From assembly GCA_900759575.1 (NCBI GenBank), contig CAAEVU010000067.1:1-8182 (forward strand): a stretch of DNA of 8,182 nt. The letters are read 5' to 3'. Positions 1 to 6,733 of this stretch are shown one piece after another. The notes under the pieces are model-generated. The model had not been told where the DNA came from. It saw only the letters and a program-made list of their open reading frames with translations, and ran no database searches. Position 1 is the first letter of the stretch. The number at the start of each line of letters is the position of its first letter. The position numbers and the translations under genes were made by a program. The DNA comes from Clostridia bacterium (GTDB lineage Bacteria; Bacillota; Clostridia; Oscillospirales; Acutalibacteraceae).

Positions 1-333
1 ACCGGAAGCCGCCACCGGATATACCGCTGCGGTGTGGTCCACAAAATAATCGTCGAACCCGGCTTCTTTGATCTGTTCCGGCGTGAGTCCCCGAGTCAAC
101 TGGTACACGATGGTACCCACCATTTCCAGGTGGCCCAACTCTTCCGTGCCAATATCGGTGAGAATGGCTTTCAATTCCGGGAGGGGCATGGTATACCGCT
201 GGCTCAGATAGCGCAGGGACGCACCGATTTCCCCGTGGGGCCCGCCGTACTGGCTGATGATCATTTTCGCCAAGCGGGGGTTGGTATTCTTGATGCGGAT
301 GGGATATTGCAGCCGCTTTTCATACACAAACAT
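1..333 (-). CDS. cotJC: Spore coat protein CotJC, manganese-catalase-like (partial, C-terminus outside window)
   Basis: This is the N-terminal 111 codons of a CotJC protein; the frame is open to the left edge, so the C-terminus lies outside the window. The start is ATG at 333, with a GGAGG ribosome site inside the end of cotJB and only 3 nt between the two genes. The protein opens MFVYEKRLQYP and carries the blocks ISQYGGPHGEIGASLRYLSQRYT and LTDIGTEELGHLEM. These match the CotJC/manganese catalase family, and E35, E65 and H68 sit where that family has dimanganese ligands. The remaining ligands would be in the missing C-terminal half. Known members are about 190 aa and are deposited in the coat or outer spore layers; catalase activity is inferred from the family. 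It is the last visible gene of the cotJABC operon. Confidence 0.95.
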   Translation of the reverse strand, partial: MFVYEKRLQYPIRIKNTNPRLAKMIISQYGGPHGEIGASLRYLSQRYTMPLPELKAILTDIGTEELGHLEMVGTIVYQLTRGLTPEQIKEAGFDDYFVDHTAAVYPVAASG

Positions 334-336
334 GGG

Positions 337-588
337 TTAGTTCCCCTCCTTTTCCCAGGGCCACGGATCGCTGACCCAGGCCCACCGGCTGGTTTCCTGA
401 CTCATTTCCCCCAAGGGGCCGTACTTCTCTTCGTACTCCTTTTTCAGCCGGTCCGCTTTGGCGGTATAGTCTTCCAGTTTGCGCATGGCTTCTTTATTGT
501 TGGGATGGGTATCCAAAAACAGGTGGAGCTCCCAGCAAGCAAACCGGGCTGCGTACACACGCTTGCGCATCATACGTTCTTCGTTCAA
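337..588 (-). CDS. cotJB: Spore coat protein CotJB
   Basis: An 83-residue protein of the CotJB family, a small coat component assembled together with CotJA and CotJC. Visible family marks are FLDTHPNN (residues 24-31), KKEYEEKYGPL (49-59) and a tryptophan-rich tail, DPWPWE (74-79). The length is normal for the family. The chosen start is a TTG at 588, because a purine-rich site (GGGGGGAG) lies about 6 nt upstream and the codon overlaps the cotJA stop as TTGA. An alternative ATG pair at residues 6-7 has no good ribosome site. The 4-nt overlap with cotJA and the 3-nt gap to cotJC indicate translational coupling in one mRNA. Expression is expected in the mother cell during sporulation, by family precedent. 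Confidence 0.93.
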   Translation of the reverse strand: MNEERMMRKRVYAARFACWELHLFLDTHPNNKEAMRKLEDYTAKADRLKKEYEEKYGPLGEMSQETSRWAWVSDPWPWEKEGN

Positions 589-788
589 CGCGGCTCCCCC
601 CTTCTGCCGTAAAAGGGCTTATCTAAAATGGGAAATAGCGTTCCAGCATCCAACGCCCGCTCCATAGGATGAAGCTCTTCGCCCCACTGCTGGTACGGAA
701 CGTACGCCATGCCGGGTACCGGGTCCTTTGGCAACGGGCTTAACCCTTCGTACAAGTCACACGCTTTGCCCATCATTTCGTCTGCCAA
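585..788 (-). CDS. cotJA: Spore coat associated protein CotJA
   Basis: A 67-residue CotJA-family protein. The recognisable core is DPVPGMAYVPYQQW (residues 22-35), then ALDAGTLFPILDKPFYG (45-61), the typical proline/tyrosine-rich pattern of CotJA. It has no signal peptide or membrane segment. The start is taken as TTG at 788 because an AAAGGGG ribosome site lies 8 nt upstream. An in-frame ATG pair at residues 5-6 is possible but lacks such a site, and the upstream frame has no ATG or GTG before a stop at 891-893. It is the first gene of the cotJA-cotJB-cotJC operon. About 125 nt of untranslated DNA separate it from the terminator at 914-946 that ends the preceding unit, so its promoter must lie there. 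Confidence 0.9.
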   Translation of the reverse strand: MADEMMGKACDLYEGLSPLPKDPVPGMAYVPYQQWGEELHPMERALDAGTLFPILDKPFYGRRGEPR

Positions 789-913
789 GTCGATTACCCC
801 TTTCCATTGTTTTTTAGGGCTCCGGCTCTCTCGGGCCTTGTCCCCTTGGTACAGGATATGCCAACCAGGACAAAGGGTTCCTATTTTTTCTTATAGATTC
901 TTCGAATAACACA

Positions 914-946
914 AAAAGGGCCAACCCATTATGGGCTGGCCCTTTT
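914..946 (-). terminator. Intrinsic terminator after the ACT-domain gene
   Basis: A 14-bp inverted repeat with a 5-nt loop (arms 914-927 and 933-946) lies 14 nt past the stop of the ACT gene. Read on the minus strand it gives AAAAGGGCCAGCCC, a loop, then GGGTTGGCCCTTTTT followed by GTGTT. The single non-Watson-Crick position (924/936) is a G:U wobble in minus-strand RNA but an A:C mismatch in plus-strand RNA. This argues that the element serves minus-strand transcription. It isolates the cotJ operon from the metabolic genes upstream. Confidence 0.93.
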
Positions 947-960
947 ATGCTGTACTGTAA

Positions 961-1392
961 TTACATGGAATAGATTGCCTCAGGGGTGAGGATCTCAAAC
1001 CCATTGGCATGAAGGGCTTCCGCGGCCTTCTGACCATTATCCACCCGGATAATGACAAACGCCTTGCCCTTATCGCGGCTGATGAAAGCATACATATACT
1101 CCACATCAAAGCCCTCGTTGGAGAGCAGCCGCACTGCCTTGGAGAACGCACCGGGTTTATCATCGATACCCACCGCGATAACCTTGGTCAAAGTGACGGT
1201 CATGCCGTGAGCCTTCAAAGCCTCAACGGCCTCCTTCGGCTTATCCACAATCACCCGCAAAATGCCGAAATCCCGGGTGTCTGCCACGGAAATTGCCCGA
1301 ATATCGATCTGGGCATCTGCCAGCACCTCAGTTACTTCCGCCATACGGCCGGGCTTGTTCTCAATAAATACAGAAAGCTGCTGGATCTGCAT
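961..1392 (-). CDS. Tandem ACT-domain protein (amino-acid-binding regulatory protein)
   Basis: A 143-residue protein made of two ACT domains and nothing else. ACT1 spans about residues 4-70, with ENKPGRMAEV at 11-20 in the ligand loop. ACT2 spans about 71-140, with DDKPGAFSKA at 77-86. The N/D-K-P-G loop after the first strand is the usual amino-acid-binding element. Stand-alone double-ACT proteins of this size are commonly encoded beside phenylacetate-CoA ligase genes, as here, where paaK ends 99 nt upstream. The start ATG at 1392 has a GAGAGGA site about 9 nt upstream. It probably senses an aromatic amino acid and modulates the aryl-acid enzymes, but its partner is unknown and the ligand is inferred from context. 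It has its own promoter (1454-1482) and terminator (914-946), so it can be made apart from the ior operon. Confidence 0.9.
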   Translation of the reverse strand: MQIQQLSVFIENKPGRMAEVTEVLADAQIDIRAISVADTRDFGILRVIVDKPKEAVEALKAHGMTVTLTKVIAVGIDDKPGAFSKAVRLLSNEGFDVEYMYAFISRDKGKAFVIIRVDNGQKAAEALHANGFEILTPEAIYSM

Positions 1393-1453
1393 AAAGTCAC
1401 GTCCTCTCCATGAAACTCCGGCCCCACAGGGCCTTGGCTTTTATTCTGTCTTT

Positions 1454-1482
1454 ATTATACCAGAGGGAAATCGGTTTGTCGA
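1454..1482 (-). promoter_or_regulatory. Sigma-A-type extended -10 promoter for the ACT gene
   Basis: On the minus strand, a -35 box TCGACA (1482-1477) is followed by a 17-nt spacer and a perfect TATAAT (1459-1454). A TG one base upstream of the -10 box gives the extended motif TGGTATAAT. Transcription would start near 1447, leaving a leader of about 55 nt. The leader contains a small GC hairpin (GGCCC/GGGCC arms at 1420-1424 and 1429-1433) just before the ribosome site. The -35 box lies only 9 bp beyond the paaK stop codon. Confidence 0.8.
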
Positions 1483-1491
1483 TATGAGATT

Positions 1492-2796
1492 TTACCCCAG
1501 GTTACGCCGGTCGATCACACGCTTTGCCTTGCCTTCGGAGCGCTCAATGGACTTGGGCTCCAACAAAGTGATCTTGGCGGCTATATTCAAAGTGGAATGG
1601 AGTGCGTCGGCAATGTTCTTTTCCACCTGTTCCAGGCTGCGGACCGTATCCGCAAACATACCTTCGTTCATTTCCACCTGCACTTCCAGAGTATCCAAAT
1701 TGTTCTTCCGGTCTACGATCATGCGGTAGTTGGGGTCCATACCAAGATCCAACAGCACGCTTTCGATCTGGGACGGGAACACGTTGATGCCACGGATAAT
1801 CAGCATATCGTCGGTGCGGCCCTTGGGCTTGTTCATACGCACCAAGGTTCTGCCGCATTTGCAGGGCTCATGGTTCAGGGAACAAATATCCCGGGTACGA
1901 TACCGGAGCAAGGGCAAGGCCTCTTTGCCGATGCAGGTAAACACCAGTTCGCCCTCCTCCCCGTCGGGGAGCTGCTCGCCGGTAACGGGGTCGATGATCT
2001 CCGGGAAGAAGAAATCTTCCTGGACGTGCATTCCCGCCTGTTCTTCACACTCGCAGGCAACGCCGGGACCGGCGATCTCGGACAAGCCGTAAATGTCGTA
2101 CGCCTTGATTGCCAGGGCCTTCTCGATTTCTTTCCGCATCTCTTCTGTCCAGGGCTCCGCGCCGAAAATACCGATACGGACTTTCAAAGTCTTGGGGTCG
2201 ATGCCCTTGTCCCGCACCGTCTCCCCGATGTACATGGCATAGGAAGGCGTGCAGCACAGAATGTCCGAACCGTAATCCTGCAAGATCTGCACCTGGCGGT
2301 TGGTATTGCCGGAGGACACGGGAATAACGGTAGCGCCCAGTTTCTCCGCGCCGTCGTGCAGGCCCAAGCCGCCGGTAAACAAGCCGTATCCATAGGAGAC
2401 GTGGACAAAGTCCTCTTTCGTACCGCCGGTGCCCACAATGGCCCGGGCAGCGCTGCGGGACCAAACATCCAGGTCATTTTTGGTGTAAGCTACCACGGTC
2501 TGCTTTCCCGTGGTACCGGAAGAGGCATGGACACGGGCAAGCTGCCCACGGGGCACAGCCACCAGGCCAAAGGGGTAGGTATCCCGCAAATCCTGCTTGG
2601 TGGTAAAGGGCAGCTTGGTCAGATCGTCGATGGAACGGATATCCTCGGGTTTTAATCCCAACTCATCGAATTTCTTTTTGTAAAAAGGTACGTTTTCATA
2701 GCAGCGCTTGACTGCCTGCACCAGCCGCTTGGACTGGATCTCCCGCAGTGTTTCCCGGGAAGCACATTCGATTTCCGGCTCAAAATAATTTGGCAT
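1492..2796 (-). CDS. paaK: Phenylacetate-CoA ligase family, aryl-acid:CoA ligase B
   Basis: A 434-residue AMP-forming ligase of the PaaK family that couples an arylacetate to CoA with ATP. Visible motifs: the ATP-binding loop HASSGTTGKQT (90-100), SYGYGLFTGGLGLH (134-147), the adenylation motif YGLSEIAGPG (236-245), GRTDDMLIIRGINVFPSQIE (326-345), and the C-terminal lysine motif GKAKRV (422-427). Length is normal for the family. The ATG at 2796 was chosen because the family pattern begins there and an AAGGA site lies about 11 nt upstream; an in-frame TTG at 2853 would add 19 unrelated residues. Oddities are Q99 where the loop usually has proline, and Cys residues C248, C250, C312 and C314. 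It is the last gene of the ligase A-iorA-iorB operon. The 62-nt spacer after iorB holds a small hairpin (2834-2847). The true substrate (phenylacetate, indoleacetate or hydroxyphenylacetate) cannot be told from sequence. Confidence 0.93.
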   Translation of the reverse strand: MPNYFEPEIECASRETLREIQSKRLVQAVKRCYENVPFYKKKFDELGLKPEDIRSIDDLTKLPFTTKQDLRDTYPFGLVAVPRGQLARVHASSGTTGKQTVVAYTKNDLDVWSRSAARAIVGTGGTKEDFVHVSYGYGLFTGGLGLHDGAEKLGATVIPVSSGNTNRQVQILQDYGSDILCCTPSYAMYIGETVRDKGIDPKTLKVRIGIFGAEPWTEEMRKEIEKALAIKAYDIYGLSEIAGPGVACECEEQAGMHVQEDFFFPEIIDPVTGEQLPDGEEGELVFTCIGKEALPLLRYRTRDICSLNHEPCKCGRTLVRMNKPKGRTDDMLIIRGINVFPSQIESVLLDLGMDPNYRMIVDRKNNLDTLEVQVEMNEGMFADTVRSLEQVEKNIADALHSTLNIAAKITLLEPKSIERSEGKAKRVIDRRNLG

Positions 2797-2858
2797 GGGT
2801 AGGATGTTCCTTTCTCTGCTGTATGTTCTCCGGGATGCCCCGGCATCGTCCAAAAACG

Positions 2859-3428
2859 TTACGCCTGCCAGCCCAATTCAAAGGCTTTTTTGTTCATCTC
2901 CAGGAATTTGGGAGGCACACACCGCTCCACGGCTTTCAGCCAATCCTCTTTCTCCCCGCCAAGGCGTTTTGCCATGGCGCCGATGAGCACCACGTTCACC
3001 GCTTTGGAGGAACCGGCTTCTTCCGCCAAGGCCAAGGCATCCACCGCCAGGACCTTGACTCCCTTTTCTTCCATCTCGGAAAGCAAGCCCTGGGGATACT
3101 CCTTGGCACCGGTCACCACAGGCATGGGGTCGATGCGCTGGGTACTGGTGACCACCACGCCGCCCACTTTCAAATAAGGCAGGAACCGGGCAGCTTCCAA
3201 CTGCTCAAAGGCCAGGACCACATCCGCTTCGCCGGTCTCGATCACTGGGGAGTAAACTTTGTCCCCATAACGCACATAGGTGACCACAGAACCACCACGC
3301 TGGCTCATGCCGTGGACCTCGCTGACCTTTACGTCATATCCTTGATCCATCATGGCGTCGCCCAAAATACGGCTGGCAAGCAGTGTTCCCTGTCCGCCTA
3401 CGCCTACGATCATTACACTCTTTATCAT
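2859..3428 (-). CDS. iorB: Indolepyruvate:ferredoxin oxidoreductase, beta (gamma-type) subunit
   Basis: A 189-residue cytoplasmic IorB subunit. With IorA it oxidatively decarboxylates aryl-2-oxoacids to aryl-acetyl-CoA while reducing ferredoxin, or runs in reverse. The protein has the family opening IVGVGGQGTLLASRIL (7-22), the conserved EVHGMSQRGGSV block (37-48) and a full-length pyruvate:ferredoxin-oxidoreductase gamma-type domain. Family length is about 190-200 aa. The ATG at 3428 has a strong AAAGGTGG site 8 nt upstream. IorA lies upstream, but the spacing is 114 nt rather than the tight junction expected for an obligate heterodimer. That gap carries the double-hairpin element at 3460-3512, so iorB depends on its own strong ribosome site. 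It is followed 62 nt later by the second ligase gene. Confidence 0.96.
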   Translation of the reverse strand: MIKSVMIVGVGGQGTLLASRILGDAMMDQGYDVKVSEVHGMSQRGGSVVTYVRYGDKVYSPVIETGEADVVLAFEQLEAARFLPYLKVGGVVVTSTQRIDPMPVVTGAKEYPQGLLSEMEEKGVKVLAVDALALAEEAGSSKAVNVVLIGAMAKRLGGEKEDWLKAVERCVPPKFLEMNKKAFELGWQA

Positions 3429-3459
3429 ACGTTACCACCTTTGCTTTTTCAAAAAGGTC

Positions 3460-3512
3460 GCGGAACCGGACAACGCCGGCCCGCACTGGACAGTCCCCTC
3501 CTGGGGCTGTCC
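3460..3512 (-). repeat. Double-hairpin element in the iorA-iorB intergenic gap
   Basis: Two adjacent inverted repeats fill half of the 114-nt gap. Hairpin 1 (3488-3512) has arms of six and four bases, GGACAG/CTGTCC and CCCC/GGGG, interrupted by one bulged base, with loop TCCT. Hairpin 2 (3460-3484) pairs GCGG/CCGC and CCGG/CCGG around a 6-nt loop, with a small internal loop. Only 3 nt separate them. On the minus strand hairpin 2 is followed 4 nt later by TTTTT (3455-3451), so it resembles a weak intrinsic terminator or attenuator. The structure is seen in the sequence. Its role could be mRNA processing, partial termination or a dispersed palindromic repeat, and is not known. Confidence 0.7.
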
Positions 3513-3542
3513 CCTTTACACACTGTTTTAAACCTGCCTCGT

Positions 3543-5267
3543 TCAGCCAATGGCACCCTTGGGGCACAATGTAGTGCACACACCGCAGCCCACGCACTGG
3601 TTGGGGTCGATTTCCGTCTTGTTGCCCCGCAAGCTGATGGCCGGGCATCCAATCCCCAAGCAGGCTTTACAGCCGATGCACTTCTCCTGATCCACAGCAA
3701 GGGCGGGAGAATGCTTCACATATTTCAGCAGGGCGCAGGGACGGCGGCTGATGATCACAGAAGGCTCTTCCGCAGCCAGCTCCTCTTTCAGCACCCGGGT
3801 GACCTCTTTCAGATCGTAGGGGTCCACCACTGTGACGCGCTGAATACCAATGGCATGGCACAAGGCTTCCAAGTCGATGGCGGTAGCGGGCTCCCCTTTG
3901 ATGTTGTAACCGGTGGTGGGGTTCTGCTGGTGACCGGTCATACCGGTGATGGAGTTATCCAGAACGATCACCACGGAATTGGACCGGTTATAGGCAATGT
4001 CGATCAAGCTGGTAATACCGGAATGGGCAAAGGTGGAGTCACCGATAACGGCCACGGATTTCTTCTCCCCTTCCGCTCCCCGGGCTTTATTATAGCCGTG
4101 GAGGGCGGACACGGAAGCGCCCATGCAGATGCAGGAATCCATTGCGCCCAAGGGAGCGGATGCTCCCAAAGTGTAGCAGCCGATATCGCCGCTGACATAG
4201 ACTTTTTCCCGTTTCAAGGCATAGAACACGCCCCGGTGAGGACAACCGCAGCACATGACAGGCGGCCGGACAGGGATGTCAGCTTCCAGGGAAACGCTTT
4301 CCGCCTCTTCCCCGGTCAGAAGTTTCTTCACCAATTTCTGGGAGAACTCGCCGCAGCGGGGGAACACGTCCTTGCCGATAACGGGCACGCCCAAAGCCTT
4401 GCAGTGGGTCTCGATAAAATCGTCCAGCTCCTCTACCACATAGACCTTCTCACAAGTGGCGGCAAAATCCCGGATCAACTGCTCCGGCAAGGGATACACC
4501 AGGCCCAGCTTCAAATAGTTGACGCTGTCCCCCATGGCCTCTTTCACATATTGGTACACAGCGCCGGAAGCGATCACGCCCACTTTCGCGCCGTTGTTCT
4601 CCACCTTATTGATGGAAGTGGTCTCCGCGTAAGCAATCAAGGTCTTGGTGCGGGCTTCCACCTTCTCATGTTTGGGCTTGGCAAACGCGGGAAGCATGAC
4701 GTTTTTCGCCGGGTCCTTTTTATATTCCTTCAGGGGAAGTTCTTTCCGCTCCTCTGTTTCCACAATGCTCCGGGAATGGGCAATTCGTGTGGTCAGCCGC
4801 AGGATCACCGGGGTATCAAACTGCTCGGAAAGCTCATATGCCAGCTTGGTAAATTCCTTACATTCGGAGGAGTCCGCCGGCTCCAGCATGGGAACCTTGG
4901 CAGCCCGGGCATAGTTGCGGGAATCCTGCTCGTTCTGAGAGGAGTGCATACCGGGATCATCGGCCACCGCCAGCACCATGCCGCCGTTTACTCCTATGTA
5001 GCTCATGGTGAACAGAGGGTCGGCAGCCACATTCAATCCCACGTGCTTCATGGCACAGAAGGAACGCGCTCCGCCAATGGCCGCGCCACAAGCTGTTTCC
5101 GTAGCCACCTTTTCATTGGGGGCCCACTCGCAGTAGATCTCCGGGTATTTCACCGCTGCTTCGGTGATCTCCGTGCTGGGAGTTCCAGGATAAGCGGACA
5201 CCACCCGGACTCCGGCCTCATATAGGCCTCTGGCAACGGCTTCGTTGCCCAGATACAATTCTTTCAT
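3543..5267 (-). CDS. iorA: Indolepyruvate:ferredoxin oxidoreductase, alpha subunit
   Basis: A 574-residue large subunit, a thiamine-diphosphate and iron-sulfur enzyme. In order: the N-terminal pyrimidine-binding (PFOR-type) domain with YPGTPSTEI (26-34) and NEKVATETACGAA (51-63); a middle region; the PPVMCCGCPHRG motif (335-346); the thiamine-diphosphate domain with GDIGCYTLG (360-368), GDSTFAHSG (409-417) and LDNSITGMTGHQQNP (436-450); and a C-terminal 2x[4Fe-4S] ferredoxin domain. The ferredoxin cysteines are C530, C533, C536, C541 and C558, C561, C564, C568. The first cluster has the widened CxxCxxCxxxxC spacing usual for IorA. The length is close to the family's usual 580-600 aa. The ATG at 5267 has GAGGAAGG 5 nt upstream, and the gene starts 13 nt after the stop of ligase A, indicating a shared mRNA. 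All key motifs look intact. Confidence 0.97.
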   Translation of the reverse strand: MKELYLGNEAVARGLYEAGVRVVSAYPGTPSTEITEAAVKYPEIYCEWAPNEKVATETACGAAIGGARSFCAMKHVGLNVAADPLFTMSYIGVNGGMVLAVADDPGMHSSQNEQDSRNYARAAKVPMLEPADSSECKEFTKLAYELSEQFDTPVILRLTTRIAHSRSIVETEERKELPLKEYKKDPAKNVMLPAFAKPKHEKVEARTKTLIAYAETTSINKVENNGAKVGVIASGAVYQYVKEAMGDSVNYLKLGLVYPLPEQLIRDFAATCEKVYVVEELDDFIETHCKALGVPVIGKDVFPRCGEFSQKLVKKLLTGEEAESVSLEADIPVRPPVMCCGCPHRGVFYALKREKVYVSGDIGCYTLGASAPLGAMDSCICMGASVSALHGYNKARGAEGEKKSVAVIGDSTFAHSGITSLIDIAYNRSNSVVIVLDNSITGMTGHQQNPTTGYNIKGEPATAIDLEALCHAIGIQRVTVVDPYDLKEVTRVLKEELAAEEPSVIISRRPCALLKYVKHSPALAVDQEKCIGCKACLGIGCPAISLRGNKTEIDPNQCVGCGVCTTLCPKGAIG

Positions 5268-5280
5268 CTGAACCTTCCTC

Positions 5281-6606
5281 TCATTCTTCCTCGGGCTGGT
5301 TCCGCAGATCCAACACCCGTTTGGCTTTTCCCTGGAAACGCTCCAGGCTCTTGGGAGATACCAGGGTCACCCGGGTCTCCAAACCCAGCACGCTCTTCAG
5401 GCGGTCGTGTATTTTCTTTTGCAGGGCTTGCAGTTCGCCAAAGCTTTCCAGCAGTGAGGCGTCTACCAGCTCCACTTTCACTTCCAATGTATCCAAATAA
5501 TTCTTCTTGCGCACCACCAGCTGATAGTGGGGGCCAACGTTCTCCATCCCCACCAACACGCTTTCGATCTGGGAGGGGAACACGTTCACGCCCTTGATGA
5601 TCAGCATATCGTCGGTACGGCCCATGACCTTATCCATACGCACATGGGTCCGCCCGCAAGCACAAGGCTCATAGTTCAAGCGAGTGATGTCTTTTGTCCT
5701 GTAACGGAGCACCGGCATGCCCATACGGGTCAGGGTGGTGACCACCAATTCGCCCACCTCGCCGGCGGGTTTCTGCTCCAGGGTCTCCTGGTCAATGATC
5801 TCCGGCAGGAACGCGTCCTCGGCAAAGTGCAGGCCACAGCGCAAATGACATTCGCCCGACACGCCGGGACCGGTAAGCTCGGTCATTCCATAGTTATCCG
5901 TCACCGTGACGCCCAAATTTTCCTCAATGCGTTGGCGCATTTCCTCGGTGCAGCCTTCACTGCCCAGGATGCCGAACTTCAGCTTGGAATAGGCCTCCTT
6001 GGGATAGGGGCTTTCCCGAACCAGCTCGCCCAGATACAGAGCATACGAAGGTGTGGCTACCAATCCGGTAACGCCAAAGTCACGCATCATCATCAGCTGC
6101 TTTTCGGAGTTTCCCGAAGAAGCGGGGATCACCGTAGCGCCCACTTTCTCCAAACCGAAAGGGAGTCCCAATGCTCCTGTAAACAAGCCGTATCCAAAGG
6201 AGATTTGGATGATGTCTTGGTCCGTAACGCCGGAAGCCGTAACAATACGGGCGACAAAGTCGGACCAATTTTCAATATCCTGCCGGGTATATGCCCCCAC
6301 GGTGGGTTTCCCCGTGGTACCGGAAGAGGCGTGAATCCGTACGATGTCTTTCATGGGAACCGCCAACATCCCAAACGGATAGTTGTCCCGGATATCGTCT
6401 TTGGTGGTAAAGGGGATATACTGAATATCGGACAGTGTCTTGATCTTATCCCCCGAGGTGATTCCTGCAATCCCTAAGCGCTCATGGTAAAAGGGCACGT
6501 TATTGTAGCAGTAATCCACCATCCAGCGAAGACGCCGAAGCTGCAGCGCTTCTATATCCGCCCGCTTCATCGTCTCGATGTCTTTTTGAAAAAACCTTGC
6601 TTCCAT
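5281..6606 (-). CDS. paaK: Phenylacetate-CoA ligase family, aryl-acid:CoA ligase A
   Basis: A 441-residue AMP-forming PaaK-family ligase, a clear paralog of the gene at 1492-2796. Motifs: ATP loop HASSGTTGKPT (92-102) with the usual proline, SFGYGLFTGALGL (136-148), YGMTELTGPG (239-248), GRTDDMLIIKGVNVFPSQIE (329-348) and C-terminal lysine motif GKAKRV (426-431). Cysteines C253, C257, C315 and C317 form a set that could bind a metal; this is inference. The ATG at 6606 was chosen because family similarity begins there and AGGAAGG lies upstream. In-frame GTG (6648) and ATG (6633) codons would add up to 14 residues and lack good ribosome sites. It is the first gene of the operon and sits 13 nt before iorA, so it likely handles the aryl-acetyl-CoA that IorAB makes or uses. 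The exact arylacetate is unknown. Confidence 0.93.
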   Translation of the reverse strand: MEARFFQKDIETMKRADIEALQLRRLRWMVDYCYNNVPFYHERLGIAGITSGDKIKTLSDIQYIPFTTKDDIRDNYPFGMLAVPMKDIVRIHASSGTTGKPTVGAYTRQDIENWSDFVARIVTASGVTDQDIIQISFGYGLFTGALGLPFGLEKVGATVIPASSGNSEKQLMMMRDFGVTGLVATPSYALYLGELVRESPYPKEAYSKLKFGILGSEGCTEEMRQRIEENLGVTVTDNYGMTELTGPGVSGECHLRCGLHFAEDAFLPEIIDQETLEQKPAGEVGELVVTTLTRMGMPVLRYRTKDITRLNYEPCACGRTHVRMDKVMGRTDDMLIIKGVNVFPSQIESVLVGMENVGPHYQLVVRKKNYLDTLEVKVELVDASLLESFGELQALQKKIHDRLKSVLGLETRVTLVSPKSLERFQGKAKRVLDLRNQPEEE

Positions 6607-6704
6607 GGTCTTGCAAACCTTCCTTCCCGACATCCCCTGTGGGAACACCGGCTCTTTCTGCTTTAACTTCCTGGCGCTTTAAATCAAAAAAGCAGCCTTG
6701 GATT

Positions 6705-6733
6705 ATTTTACCGTAAATTTATTTAGTTTGCAA
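6705..6733 (-). promoter_or_regulatory. Sigma-A-type promoter for the ligase A-iorA-iorB-ligase B operon
   Basis: On the minus strand, TTGCAA (6733-6728) is separated by exactly 17 nt from TAAAAT (6710-6705). That is a 4/6 and 5/6 match to the sigma-A consensus. The -35 box lies within the last codons of the upstream kinase gene. Transcription would begin near 6698, leaving a leader of about 90 nt before ligase A. I see no convincing terminator hairpin after the kinase gene, so readthrough from it is also possible. Confidence 0.6.

Noticed and set aside
34..612. A 192-codon plus-strand frame across cotJC and cotJB
   Set aside because: It is antisense to the clearly recognisable cotJ genes, and the translation has no family features.
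853..890. Possible sigma-E promoter for cotJA (CATATCCT on the minus strand)
   Set aside because: The -10-like word matches only about five of eight consensus bases, and no -35 match lies 14-15 nt upstream. A sporulation promoter is expected in 789-905, but I cannot point to it.
2834..2847. Hairpin GATGC/GCATC between iorB and ligase B
   Set aside because: A 5-bp stem without a downstream T-run; too weak to call a terminator, and the two genes are probably co-transcribed.
2748..5225. A plus-strand open frame of 825 codons antisense to ligase B, iorB and iorA
   Set aside because: It lies opposite three intact, well-recognised genes. Its translation is rich in His, Gly and Gln with no domain pattern, as expected when the reverse frame of GC-rich codons happens to lack stops. 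It has no sign of an independent gene.
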